A stretch of DNA of 64,000 nucleotides from Streptomyces sp. R33 (lineage in GTDB: Bacteria; Actinomycetota; Actinomycetes; Streptomycetales; Streptomycetaceae): assembly GCF_041200175.1 (NCBI RefSeq), contig NZ_CP165727.1, forward strand, positions 7,434,001 through 7,498,000, in the 5' to 3' direction. The first letter of the stretch is position 1, and every line of letters begins with the position of its first letter. A model generated the notes under the pieces. The model had not been told where the DNA came from. It saw only the letters and a list, made by a program, of their open reading frames with translations, and made no database searches. The position numbers and the translations under genes were made by a program. Shown here piece after piece: positions 35,691-43,939 of the stretch.

Positions 35691-37172
35691 GTGAGCAAAG
35701 GACCAAACACCCGCTTGAACGACTTGTTCGGCCTGGCCGGCTGGTCGAAGGGTGAGCTGGCGAGGATGGTCAACCGGCAGGCGGCGGCCATGGGCCACCA
35801 CCAACTGGCCACCGACACCTCGCGGGTACGGCGCTGGATCGACATGGGGGAGACCCCGCGCGAACCGGTGCCCACCGTACTGGCAGCCCTGTTCACCGAG
35901 CGGCTCGGTCGTGTCGTGACCATCGAGGACCTCGGGTTCGTACGGCAGCGGCGCACCTCCAAACGGCAGCCGGACGGGGCGAAGGACAACCCCGAAGGAA
36001 TGCCGTGGGCGCCCGAACGCACAGCCGCGGTCCTCACCGAATTCACGGGAATGGACCTCATGCTCAACCGACGCGGTCTGATGGGCGCGGGTGTCGCGCT
36101 CACCGCAGGCTCCGCCCTCACCCACGCCATGAACGACTGGCTGCACACCGATCCCACCCCCGCCAAAGCCCCGCAGACCTTCGGCGACTCCTTCCAGGCC
36201 GACCCGGCCGGCTACGACCGCTACGAGGCCGCCCCCATCGGCTCCCAGGAGATCGAGGCCCTGGAGCGCTCCGTGGAGGTCTTCCGCGCCTGGGACGCCT
36301 CACGAGGGGGCGGACTGCAGCGCAAAGCAGTGGTCGGCCAGCTCAACGAGGTCGGCGGCATGCTCGCGTACCACCACCCCGACCACCTGCAGCGGCGGCT
36401 GTGGGGCGTGGCGGCCAACCTCGCCGTGCTGGCGGGCTGGATGTCCCACGACGTGGGTCTCGAACCCACCGCGCAGAAGTACTTCGTCATCGCCGCGCAC
36501 GCCGCCCGGGAGGGCGGGGACCGGCCGCGGGCCGGCGAAGCGCTGTCCCGGGCGGCGCGCCAGATGGTCCACCTGGGCAAGCCGCACGAGGCCCTCGACC
36601 TCATGAAGCTGGCGCAGTCGGGCTCCGGCGAACAGACCCTGCCCCGCACCCGCGCCATGCTGCACACCATCGAGGCCTGGGCCCAGGCCTCGATGGGCAA
36701 GGGCCAGGCCATGCGCCGCACGCTCGGCGAGGCCGAGGACCTGTTCGTGTCGGACAAGGGTGACGTGCCCCCGCCGTCGTGGATGCAGAACTTCGACGAG
36801 GCGGACCTGCACGGCATGCAGGCCCTGGCGTTCCGCACCCTCGCCGAACACGACCCCTCGGTCGCGCCGATCGCCCAGCGGCACGCCCGGGAGGCACTGC
36901 GGCTGCGGTCCGGCGGCCACCAGCGCTCGCAGATCTTCGACTACATCTCCATGGCCTCGGCCTGCTTCATCGCCGACGACCCCGAGCAGGCCGACCGCTA
37001 CGCCCGGCTCGCGCTGGTCTCGATGAACGAGACCTCCTCGCACCGGACTTGGGACCGGCTGCGCGAGATGTACCGGCTCACCGGCCAGTACGCCGGGTAC
37101 GCGCGCATCGAGGACCTGCGCGCGGAGATCAAGATGGCCCTGCCGAACAGCCCGACGCAGCGCACCGTCTAG
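35691..37172 (+). CDS. NsdA/NsdB-type regulator (XRE-like N-terminus plus TPR)
   Basis: A 493-residue protein starting at GTG 35691. The N-terminus LFGLAGWSKGELARMVNRQ ... TDTSRVRRWIDMGETPREP is an XRE-like helix-turn-helix as found in Streptomyces NsdA, a negative regulator of sporulation and antibiotic production. From residue 200 on, helical TPR-like repeats follow (KAVVGQLNEVGGMLAYHH, ALSRAARQMVHLGKPHEAL). RRGLMGAGVALTAGS near residue 128 looks like a short hydrophobic segment. Which paralogue it is (NsdA, NsdB or another) cannot be settled by eye. A terminator follows it. Confidence 0.75.
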   Translation: MSKGPNTRLNDLFGLAGWSKGELARMVNRQAAAMGHHQLATDTSRVRRWIDMGETPREPVPTVLAALFTERLGRVVTIEDLGFVRQRRTSKRQPDGAKDNPEGMPWAPERTAAVLTEFTGMDLMLNRRGLMGAGVALTAGSALTHAMNDWLHTDPTPAKAPQTFGDSFQADPAGYDRYEAAPIGSQEIEALERSVEVFRAWDASRGGGLQRKAVVGQLNEVGGMLAYHHPDHLQRRLWGVAANLAVLAGWMSHDVGLEPTAQKYFVIAAHAAREGGDRPRAGEALSRAARQMVHLGKPHEALDLMKLAQSGSGEQTLPRTRAMLHTIEAWAQASMGKGQAMRRTLGEAEDLFVSDKGDVPPPSWMQNFDEADLHGMQALAFRTLAEHDPSVAPIAQRHAREALRLRSGGHQRSQIFDYISMASACFIADDPEQADRYARLALVSMNETSSHRTWDRLREMYRLTGQYAGYARIEDLRAEIKMALPNSPTQRTV

Positions 37173-37242
37173 GCCTTGCGCGGGAACCCGCTGCCGGTTC
37201 GTGCACCGGCACCGCCAACGGCATCCGTACGGAGACGAGAAA

Positions 37243-37264
37243 GGCCGCGCCTTCCGGCGCGGCC
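37243..37264. terminator. Bidirectional hairpin terminator
   Basis: GGCCGCGCC-ttcc-GGCGCGGCC is a perfect 9-bp stem with a four-base loop between the convergent regulator and phosphatase genes. Confidence 0.8.
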
Positions 37265-37299
37265 CTGAGAAGCGGTCCCCGTCGGACCGTGTTCGTTGC

Positions 37300-38724
37300 T
37301 CAGCCCCCGACCCTGGCCACCAGGACGCAGGCGTCGTCCTCGCGTTCGCTCTCGCCGAACTCCTCGACCACCATCCGCACGCAGTCCTGCGCCGACCGCG
37401 CCGCCGTGAACCGCGGCGCGAGGGCCAGCAGCCGCTCGGTGCCGTCCGCCCGGCTGAACTCGATGCTGCGCGGCGTCAGTCCGTCCGTGTGCAGGACGAG
37501 TACGTCGCCGGTCTGCAGCCGTTCCTCGGCCTGCCCGTACGCCGCCCCGGAGGTCGCGCCCAGCAGTACGCCCTCCGGCGGCTGCAGGGCGCGGCCCGAG
37601 CTGCTCCGGAACAGCAGCGGGGCGGGATGGCCGGCCTGTGCCCAGGAGAGCATCCGGCGCGCCGGATCGTAGCGGCAGCAGACGGCAGAGCCGAGCGCCG
37701 GCTGTACGGAGGTCTCCAGGAGCTGGTTGAGCCAGCCCATCAGCGGGCCCGGCTCGATGCCGGCCATGGCCATGCCGCGCAGGGCGCCCAGCATCATCGC
37801 CATGCCGGAGGTGGCCGTCACCCCGTGCCCGGTCAGGTCTCCGACCGTCAACAGAGAGCGGCCGTCCGGCAGTTCGAGCGCGTCGTACCAGTCGCCGCCG
37901 ATCAGGGCGCTCGTCGCGGAGGGCAGGTAGTGCGCGGCGACGTCGAGCGCGCCGGTGGTGTGGTGCGGGAACCGCAGGGAGCCGCGCCACGGGGGGAGCA
38001 CGGCTTCCTGCAGCTCGACCGCAAGCCGGTGCTCGGTCTGCGCGATCTCCCGCCGGCGCTGCAGCGAGTCACGGGACTCGCGTTCGGCGCGCTGGCTTCG
38101 GCGCAGCTCACTCACGTCCCGGAGCACGGCCCACATGGAGGCCGTGCAGCCGTCGGTGTCGAGTACCGGCTCGCCTCGCATGTGCAGCGTCCGGACGCGG
38201 CCGTCGGCCCGGACGATGCGGAACTCGCCGTCGATCGGTTTGCCGTCGACCAGACAGGCCGTCACCATCGAGGTGAGCAGCGGCTGGTCCTCGGAGAAGA
38301 GGGTGGAGCCGAGTTCGTCGAGCGGGAGCGGGCCCGCCTCGGGCGAGCGGCCGAAGATCTGGAACAGCTCCTCGGACCAGTTGACCTCGTCGGTGAGCAG
38401 GTTCCACTCGGCGCTGCCGACGCGGGTCTGCTGGGGCTCGGTCCCGGTCGCGGGCGTCCCCTCGGGGAGCTCGCCGAGTTCGGGGGCGGCCGGCAGGCCT
38501 TCCTTGAGCTGTCCCAGGTGCTCGCGCAGGTCGTCGAGGTGGTGGACGGCGAGGTCGCACAGGGCGCGCTGCCAGCGGCCCTGGGCGTCGTCGTCGTCGA
38601 CGACGGTGTCGCGGCGCACCGCGTCGACTTCGCCGCGCAGCCGCCGGGTCTGCGAGATCAGGGCGTCCACCGAACCGGGCTCGGGCGGCTGCGCGGGACG
38701 GTCCGCGAAGAGGTGGGACGGCAT
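37300..38724 (-). CDS. PAS-domain SpoIIE/PP2C-type protein serine phosphatase
   Basis: A 474-residue protein. Residues 1-90 are helical. A PAS fold follows at about 100-215 (WNLLTDEVNWSEELFQIFGR ... RGEPVLDTDGCTASMWAVLRDV), then a coiled linker with an ELQEAVLPP segment. The PP2C/SpoIIE domain spans about 260-470, with metal-binding aspartates in IGGDWYDALELPDG and VGDLTGHGVTAT and the final EDDACVLVARV. Such phosphatases dephosphorylate anti-sigma-factor antagonists in response to a PAS-sensed signal. No anti-sigma or antagonist gene is adjacent. GGAG precedes the ATG by six bases. Confidence 0.9.
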   Translation of the reverse strand: MPSHLFADRPAQPPEPGSVDALISQTRRLRGEVDAVRRDTVVDDDDAQGRWQRALCDLAVHHLDDLREHLGQLKEGLPAAPELGELPEGTPATGTEPQQTRVGSAEWNLLTDEVNWSEELFQIFGRSPEAGPLPLDELGSTLFSEDQPLLTSMVTACLVDGKPIDGEFRIVRADGRVRTLHMRGEPVLDTDGCTASMWAVLRDVSELRRSQRAERESRDSLQRRREIAQTEHRLAVELQEAVLPPWRGSLRFPHHTTGALDVAAHYLPSATSALIGGDWYDALELPDGRSLLTVGDLTGHGVTATSGMAMMLGALRGMAMAGIEPGPLMGWLNQLLETSVQPALGSAVCCRYDPARRMLSWAQAGHPAPLLFRSSSGRALQPPEGVLLGATSGAAYGQAEERLQTGDVLVLHTDGLTPRSIEFSRADGTERLLALAPRFTAARSAQDCVRMVVEEFGESEREDDACVLVARVGG

Positions 38725-38942
38725 GAGAACTCCGATACAGGCGGCGCGGCACGGCCAAGTCTGAAGGAAGGACCGGTTACGACTGTTGCACAGGCGGCGA
38801 CGGCCCGTAAGGCGTTTGGCAACATCCGTAACGTCGTTGCTTCCGGCATATGCCAAGGGCCTCCCGGCCCCCCTTCGCCCGTACGAACGTTTCCGGTCAG
38901 CCCTGCCGGCACCCCGTCGGCGGTTCCCGGCCGCCTCCGGTC

Positions 38943-39191
38943 TCACACGACGATCGGCACCGGGTGGATCTCGTTGGCCGGGTGCCCGGTGCGTTCGTGG
39001 ATCCGCTGCACCGCCTCCGCGGACGGCGCCTCGGACAGGCAGTACACCGTGCCGGATTCCGGGTCGGCCCACGCGCGCTCGAAGTGCACCTTCTCGTCGC
39101 CCTCGATCGCCAGGTCCGCCCTGTGGGCAGCCATCAGCTCGGCTTCGGTGATGCCCTTCATGCCGTGGTGGACATCCATGTACATCGCCAC
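38943..39191 (-). CDS. DUF4242 nickel-binding-like small protein (SCO4226 type)
   Basis: An 82-residue ferredoxin-like protein. MYMDVHHGMKGITEAELMAAH, then ADPESGTVYCLSEAPSAEAV and HERTGHPANEIHPV, match the S. coelicolor SCO4226 family, which binds nickel through histidines. The GTG at 39191 is preferred because AGGAGG lies nine bases before it. Frames further upstream (to 39242) lack family similarity. The role is probably metal binding or sensing in the cytoplasm. It is monocistronic. Confidence 0.78.
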   Translation of the reverse strand: MAMYMDVHHGMKGITEAELMAAHRADLAIEGDEKVHFERAWADPESGTVYCLSEAPSAEAVQRIHERTGHPANEIHPVPIVV

Positions 39192-39511
39192 CGCCGCACA
39201 CCTCCTCACGTGTTCCTGCGAGTGCAGCCCTATCTCTTCCATCGTCCCCCCGCGGCCGGAAACCGGCCCTCCGGAGGAGGCGGATCGATCGTACGGACGA
39301 GATGTACGAGGCCCGGGCGCGGCAGAACCCGTACCCGGGCCGGATCAACACCTCCGCGGGAGTACCCCCCGAACGAAGGAGCCCCTCCCCGGGCGGCCCA
39401 TCCCGTCGTCCCGCTTCCCACCCCACTGGGTGATCGCTACCCTACGTGTCGGTAACGAGCCGGGGGAGGTCCGCGAACGCGGACCCGCGCAGGGTTTGGG
39501 GACACAGCAAC
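39192..39511. other. 320-base intergenic region with a palindrome at 39468-39485
   Basis: No coding frame with normal codon bias is seen here. Near its end, GGTCCGCG-AA-CGCGGACC is a perfect 8-bp-arm palindrome 27 bases before the start of the molybdenum hydroxylase gene; it may be an operator or leader hairpin. The remainder is divergent promoter sequence. Confidence 0.5.
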
Positions 39512-41722
39512 ATGACCGGGCAGAGCCGCCGCTCCTTCCTCACGTACCTCGTCGCGGCGCCGACGCTGGCCCTCGTCACCCGGGCCGGGGCCGACGTCCT
39601 CGCCCCGCAGCCCGCCCACGCCGTGGTCCCGAGCCTGCCCGCCCCGGCCGATCTGGTGGACCTCGGCGACCTGTTCATCCTGGCCGGCGCACCCACCTCC
39701 GCCCTGCTGGCGCTCGCCGTCGAGGCGGACGGAACCATCCGCTTCCGGCTGCCGCGCGAGGAGGTCGGCCAGGGGCTCACCACCGCCGTGGCCATGCTCG
39801 TCGCGGAGGAGCTCGACGCGCCGCTGGCCGCCGTCCGCGTGGAACTGGACGACGCGCGTCCCGAGCTGGTGTTCAACCAGCTCACCGGAAGCTCCAACTC
39901 CATCCGCTCCCTCTACGGGCCGGTCCGCCAGGCCGCCGCCACCGCCCGGGCCCGCCTGGTCGCGGCGGCCGCCCGCCGCTGGGGCCTCGCCGCGTCCTCG
40001 CTGACCACCGCGAACGGCGCCGTACGGGCCCCCGACGGACGCACCGCCGACTACGGCAGCCTCTCCGCGGCCGCCGCCGACCCCGCCCTGGTCGTCCTCG
40101 GCGCCACCCCGAAGAAGGCCGCGAAGCACTCCCTCGTCGGCAAACCCACCGGCCGGATCGACGCCCGCGCCATGGTGACCGGTGCCCAGCAGTACACCCT
40201 CGACCTCGACGTGCCCGGTGCCAAGCCGTGCGTGGTGCGCCGCCCGCCCAGCCTCGGCGGCAGCGTCAAGGCCGTCGCCAACCTCGCCGCCGTCCGCGCC
40301 ATGCCCGGCGTCCTCCACGTGGTCACCGTCCCGACCGGGGTCGCCGTCGTCGCCGAGACCTTCGGGCAGGCCCTCGACGCCAAGGCCGCCCTCCAGGTCA
40401 CCTGGGGCCCCGGCCCCGCCGACCAGCTCTCCGACGAGCAGATCCGCGCCAAGCTGCGCGCCGCCACCCCCCCGCTGCTGGTTCCGCCGCTGCTCACCCC
40501 GTACGTGGACGCCGAGTTCGACTTCGCCTTCGTCAGCCACGCGCCCATGGAGACCAACTCCGCCGTGGCCGACGTACGGGAGGACCGCGCCGAGATCTGG
40601 TCCGGGCTCAAGTCCCCGATCGCGGCCCGCGAGACGATTGCCGCCGACCTCGGCCTGCCGCTCGACAAGGTCACCGTGCACGTGGTCCAGGCCGGCGGCT
40701 CGTTCGGGCGGCGGCTCTTCTTCGACGCCGCGCTGGAGGCCGCCCGGGTGTCCAAGGCCTGCCGCCGTCCCGTCCGGCTGATGTGGACCCGTGTCGACGA
40801 CACCCGGCACGGCCGGATGCGCCCCGCCACCCACCACAAGATCCGCGCCACCCACCTGCTCGGCGAGGTGCTCAGCTTCGAGCACCGGGTGGCCGCCGCC
40901 GAGACCGACTTCCGGCACGGGCTCGGCGAGATCATCACCGCCACTGCCGCCAGCCTGCCGCTCGGCATCGGCAACGCGACCCTCGCCCAGACCCTGTTCC
41001 ACACCACGATCAAGTCCCCGTACCACTTCGGGCTCACCACCCACGGGCTCAGCGAGGTGCCCACCGGCATCCCGACCGGCTCCTGGCGCTCGGTGTACTC
41101 CGCCAACACCCGGGGCGCCGAGGAGATCGTCGTCGACGAACTCGCGGCGCGGACCGGCAAGGACCCGTACCAGTTCCGGCGTACCTTCCTGAAGACGGCC
41201 GCCCAGCGCGCGGTGCTCGACAAGGCGGCGACGGAGGGGGAGTGGGGACGGCCCATGCCGGCGGGCTGCGCGCAGGGCATCGCCTTCCACGACGAGTACA
41301 AGTCCCGCACCGCCTGTCTGGTCGAGATCGACGCCCGCGACCCGGAGCACGTCCGCGTCACCAAGGCCGTCATCGCGGTCGACGTGGGCCTGCCCGTCAA
41401 CCCGCGCGGACTGGAGGCCCAGATGATCGGCGGCCTCACCGACGCGATCTCCACCACCCTGAAGGCCGGGCTGCACCTGGACAAGGGGCTGCCGCTGGAG
41501 GGCAGTTACAGCCAGTTCCACTGGGCCCGGCAGCGTGACACCCCGCAGGACGTACGCGTCTTCGTGCTGCCGGCCACCGGCGAGGAGCCGGGCGGCGCGG
41601 GCGAGCTCGGCGTACCCGCCGCGGTGGGTGCCATCGCCAATGCCTGGGCCCGGGCCACCGGCAGCAAGCCGCGCAGCTTCCCCCTCGACTTCGACGTCGA
41701 CTTCACCCCGTACCCCCGCTAG
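39512..41722 (+). CDS. Tat-exported molybdopterin hydroxylase large subunit (IorB/xanthine-dehydrogenase family)
   Basis: A 736-residue molybdenum hydroxylase. The Tat leader SRRSFLTYLVAAPTLAL is at residues 5-22. The first module (FRLPREEVGQGLTTAVAMLV) and the GRIDARAMVTGAQQYTLDLD entry are typical of isoquinoline 1-oxidoreductase-type chains. VQAGGSFGRR near residue 393 binds the molybdopterin, and Glu698 in GGAGELGVP is the expected catalytic base. It would hydroxylate an N-heterocycle or aldehyde, passing electrons to the iron-sulfur subunit encoded next. No XdhC- or CoxF-type accessory gene is present. A palindrome lies just upstream. Confidence 0.87.
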   Translation: MTGQSRRSFLTYLVAAPTLALVTRAGADVLAPQPAHAVVPSLPAPADLVDLGDLFILAGAPTSALLALAVEADGTIRFRLPREEVGQGLTTAVAMLVAEELDAPLAAVRVELDDARPELVFNQLTGSSNSIRSLYGPVRQAAATARARLVAAAARRWGLAASSLTTANGAVRAPDGRTADYGSLSAAAADPALVVLGATPKKAAKHSLVGKPTGRIDARAMVTGAQQYTLDLDVPGAKPCVVRRPPSLGGSVKAVANLAAVRAMPGVLHVVTVPTGVAVVAETFGQALDAKAALQVTWGPGPADQLSDEQIRAKLRAATPPLLVPPLLTPYVDAEFDFAFVSHAPMETNSAVADVREDRAEIWSGLKSPIAARETIAADLGLPLDKVTVHVVQAGGSFGRRLFFDAALEAARVSKACRRPVRLMWTRVDDTRHGRMRPATHHKIRATHLLGEVLSFEHRVAAAETDFRHGLGEIITATAASLPLGIGNATLAQTLFHTTIKSPYHFGLTTHGLSEVPTGIPTGSWRSVYSANTRGAEEIVVDELAARTGKDPYQFRRTFLKTAAQRAVLDKAATEGEWGRPMPAGCAQGIAFHDEYKSRTACLVEIDARDPEHVRVTKAVIAVDVGLPVNPRGLEAQMIGGLTDAISTTLKAGLHLDKGLPLEGSYSQFHWARQRDTPQDVRVFVLPATGEEPGGAGELGVPAAVGAIANAWARATGSKPRSFPLDFDVDFTPYPR

Positions 41723-41751
41723 AACAGCCCGTCAGTTCAGGAGAGTCCGCC

Positions 41752-42222
41752 GTGCCCTCGCACACCTTCACCGTCAACGGGCAGAGCGTCACCGTGGACG
41801 CGCCCGACGATCTGCCCCTGCTGTGGGTGCTCCGCGACATGCTGGGCGTACGCGGCCCCAAGTACGGCTGCGGCGTGGACGTCTGCAAGGCCTGCACCAG
41901 CCATCTCGACGGGGCGGACATCCGCCCGTGCGTGGTGCCGGTCTCCGCGTGCGCCGGAAAGAAGGTGACCACCATCGAGGGCCTGGCGAACGGGGACGAG
42001 CTGCACCCCGTACAGGAAGCCTGGCTCGAACAGGACGTCGCCCAGTGCGGTTTCTGCCAGCCCGGCCAGATCATGGCCGCCGTCGCGCTGCTGAAGCGCA
42101 CCACCACGCCCACGGACGAGGACATCGACGCCATCGCCAACATCTGCCGCTGCGGCACCTACTTCCGCATCCGGGAGGCCATCCGCAGCGCGGCCGCCCG
42201 GATGCGTGAGACACGGACGTGA
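41752..42222 (+). CDS. [2Fe-2S] iron-sulfur subunit of the molybdenum hydroxylase (IorA type)
   Basis: A 156-residue protein with two clusters. The plant-type cluster uses cysteines in YGCGVDVCKAC and PCVVPVSAC (residues 38-65). The second uses QCGFCQPG (about residues 99-106) and CRCGTY (near 134). It transfers electrons between the molybdenum centre and an external acceptor. The GTG start follows CAGGAGAG and is 29 bases after the large-subunit stop. There is no leader, so it probably rides out of the cell with the Tat-bearing large subunit. The order (large then small) is the reverse of iorAB. A terminator follows. Confidence 0.88.
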   Translation: MPSHTFTVNGQSVTVDAPDDLPLLWVLRDMLGVRGPKYGCGVDVCKACTSHLDGADIRPCVVPVSACAGKKVTTIEGLANGDELHPVQEAWLEQDVAQCGFCQPGQIMAAVALLKRTTTPTDEDIDAIANICRCGTYFRIREAIRSAAARMRETRT

Positions 42223-42229
42223 GCGAGTG

Positions 42230-42264
42230 GGGCCCCGGGGACTCCCCCGTCGATCCCGGGGCCC
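42230..42264 (+). terminator. GC-rich hairpin terminator
   Basis: GGGCCCCGGG and CCCGGGGCCC pair around a 15-base loop directly after the iron-sulfur subunit gene. Confidence 0.7.
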
Positions 42265-42342
42265 GACCGCTCGGGGTCAAACCTAGGCGGCCGGTGGCCG
42301 GTTCGCAGGGTCCGCCCTGCACAGTGACCGGGCGGGACGGGT

Positions 42343-42360
42343 ATCACTGAGCACAGTGAT
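42343..42360. promoter_or_regulatory. Palindrome covering the start codon of a PucR-family gene
   Basis: ATCACTG-AGCA-CAGTGAT has perfect 7-bp arms and overlaps the GTG (42356) and ATG (42359) starts. A third half-site, CAGTGA, lies at 42321. It may be an autoregulatory operator or a hairpin occluding initiation. Confidence 0.5.
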
Positions 42361-43906
42361 GGCCGGTGGTCGACCGCGACGGCGCGACCCGGACCGAAGG
42401 GAACCCCTCATTTCGCACCCGCCCGTCCCGCAAACACCCGCGGACCGGTCCCGCAGCCGGTCCGAGGACATCCTCAAGCTGCACCGGCTCGTCCACTCCG
42501 GCGGCTCGGCCGCCCTGCTGGAGTGGCTCACCGCCCGGCTGGGCGGCTGGACCGGCGTGGTGGACGCCGACGGAGCCGCCGGTTCGGAGCTCGCCGTGCG
42601 CGGGGCCGCGGAGTTGCGCGCCCGGGGCGTACGCTCGGCCGTCCTGCACGGCGAGCGCTCGGCCGCGCTGCTGTTCGCGCTGGACGGGAGCCGCGCGCTG
42701 GCCGCCGTACTGGACCTGCCGCACCACCCGGGAGCCTCCGCCCTGCTCGCGGACGCCACCGCCGTACTGGCCCTCGCCCTGCGCGCCGAGGAGGCCGAGC
42801 GGCGCGAGGAGCGGGCCGAACTCGCCGAATCACGGGCCCGCGAGGCCGTCCTGCACCTGCTGATGAACGGCCGGCTCTCCACCGCCCACCAGATCGCCGA
42901 GGCGCTCTGCCCCTCGCTGCCCGAGCCGATGCGGATGTACGTCGTGGAGTGCCGGGCCGGGGAACGCGGCGAGGTGGCCCGGCTCTGCGAGGAGCTGACG
43001 GGCGGCCGGGCCTGGACCGTGCGCTGCCCGGTCTACGTGCGCCACCTCATCGTCCTGGTCCCCGGCGATCTCGCGGCGACCTCGGCCGAGCACGATCCGC
43101 TGGCCGAGGCGTTGGCGGCAGTGGCCCGCGACTGCACGGTCGGGGTCAGCGCGGAGCTGCGGCTGCGCGAGGCTCCGGCCGCCTACACCCAGGCCTTCCA
43201 CGCCCTGGCCGTCGCCCGCGGCCGCGACGGACGGCACGCCCGCTTCGGCCCCGGGCCCGAGCTGGAGCTGGCCGCCCACACGGCCGGGACCGGCTGGGCC
43301 GAGGCGCTGCTCGCGCCCCTTCACGCGTACGTGCCCCGGCGCCCCCAGGACCCCGGCGCGCAGGAGCTGCGGGCCACCGCGCACGCCTGGCTGAACTTCT
43401 GCTCGCACGCGACGCGGCTGCTGAAGATCCACCGCAACACCCTGGCCACCCGGCTGCGCCTGATCGAGTCGGTGCTCTGCCTGGACCTCGCGCGGCTCCC
43501 CGAACAGGCGGCGCTCTCGCTGGCGCTGCGGCTGACCCCGGGCGGGGCGGGGGTCTCCCCGGGCGGCGGCGCCGGGGATTCCCGCGGTGGCGCTCCCGGC
43601 GCTCCGGCCGATCTGGACGGCGTACTGCGCCACCCCGACCTGGCGGCCTGGGCCCGCGCGCATCTGGCTCCCCTGACCGGGCGGGACGCCCCGCCCGGGG
43701 CCCGGGACACCCTGCGGGCCTGGCTGCGCCACGACGCGCACCTGGTCCCGGCGGCGGCCGCGCTCGGCATCTCGGTGCCGGGCACGCGCAAACGGCTGAC
43801 CCGGATCGAGGCCCTGCTGGAGCGCTCGCTGCTGCGTTCGCCGAGCGCCCGCTACGACCTGTGGCTGGCTCACCGGGCCGAGGAACTGGCCGGGTTCACG
43901 GCATGA
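42356..43906 (+). CDS. PucR/CdaR-type regulator with two C-terminal helix-turn-helix modules
   Basis: A 516-residue regulator. Residues 40-250 are alpha/beta sensory sequence, with GERSAALLFALDGSRALAAV and the helical REAVLHLLMNGRLSTAHQIAEA. A first PucR-like HTH (about 345-385) reads WLNFCSHATRLLKIHRNTLATRLRLIESVL. A second, classical module at about 460-510 has LVPAAAALGISVPGTRKRLTRIEALL. Most PucR proteins have one. Between them is a Gly-rich linker. The starts GTG 42356 and ATG 42359 are adjacent and have no ribosome-binding site, so a leaderless mRNA is possible. The target genes are unknown. Confidence 0.78.
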   Translation: MMAGGRPRRRDPDRREPLISHPPVPQTPADRSRSRSEDILKLHRLVHSGGSAALLEWLTARLGGWTGVVDADGAAGSELAVRGAAELRARGVRSAVLHGERSAALLFALDGSRALAAVLDLPHHPGASALLADATAVLALALRAEEAERREERAELAESRAREAVLHLLMNGRLSTAHQIAEALCPSLPEPMRMYVVECRAGERGEVARLCEELTGGRAWTVRCPVYVRHLIVLVPGDLAATSAEHDPLAEALAAVARDCTVGVSAELRLREAPAAYTQAFHALAVARGRDGRHARFGPGPELELAAHTAGTGWAEALLAPLHAYVPRRPQDPGAQELRATAHAWLNFCSHATRLLKIHRNTLATRLRLIESVLCLDLARLPEQAALSLALRLTPGGAGVSPGGGAGDSRGGAPGAPADLDGVLRHPDLAAWARAHLAPLTGRDAPPGARDTLRAWLRHDAHLVPAAAALGISVPGTRKRLTRIEALLERSLLRSPSARYDLWLAHRAEELAGFTA

Positions 43907-43939
43907 CACAGCCCCAATAAGGGACGAAGTGCATGAAAT

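Noticed and set aside
43907..43939. A c-di-AMP (ydaO) riboswitch before kimA
   Set aside because: The space is only 33 bases and no conserved riboswitch core is visible.
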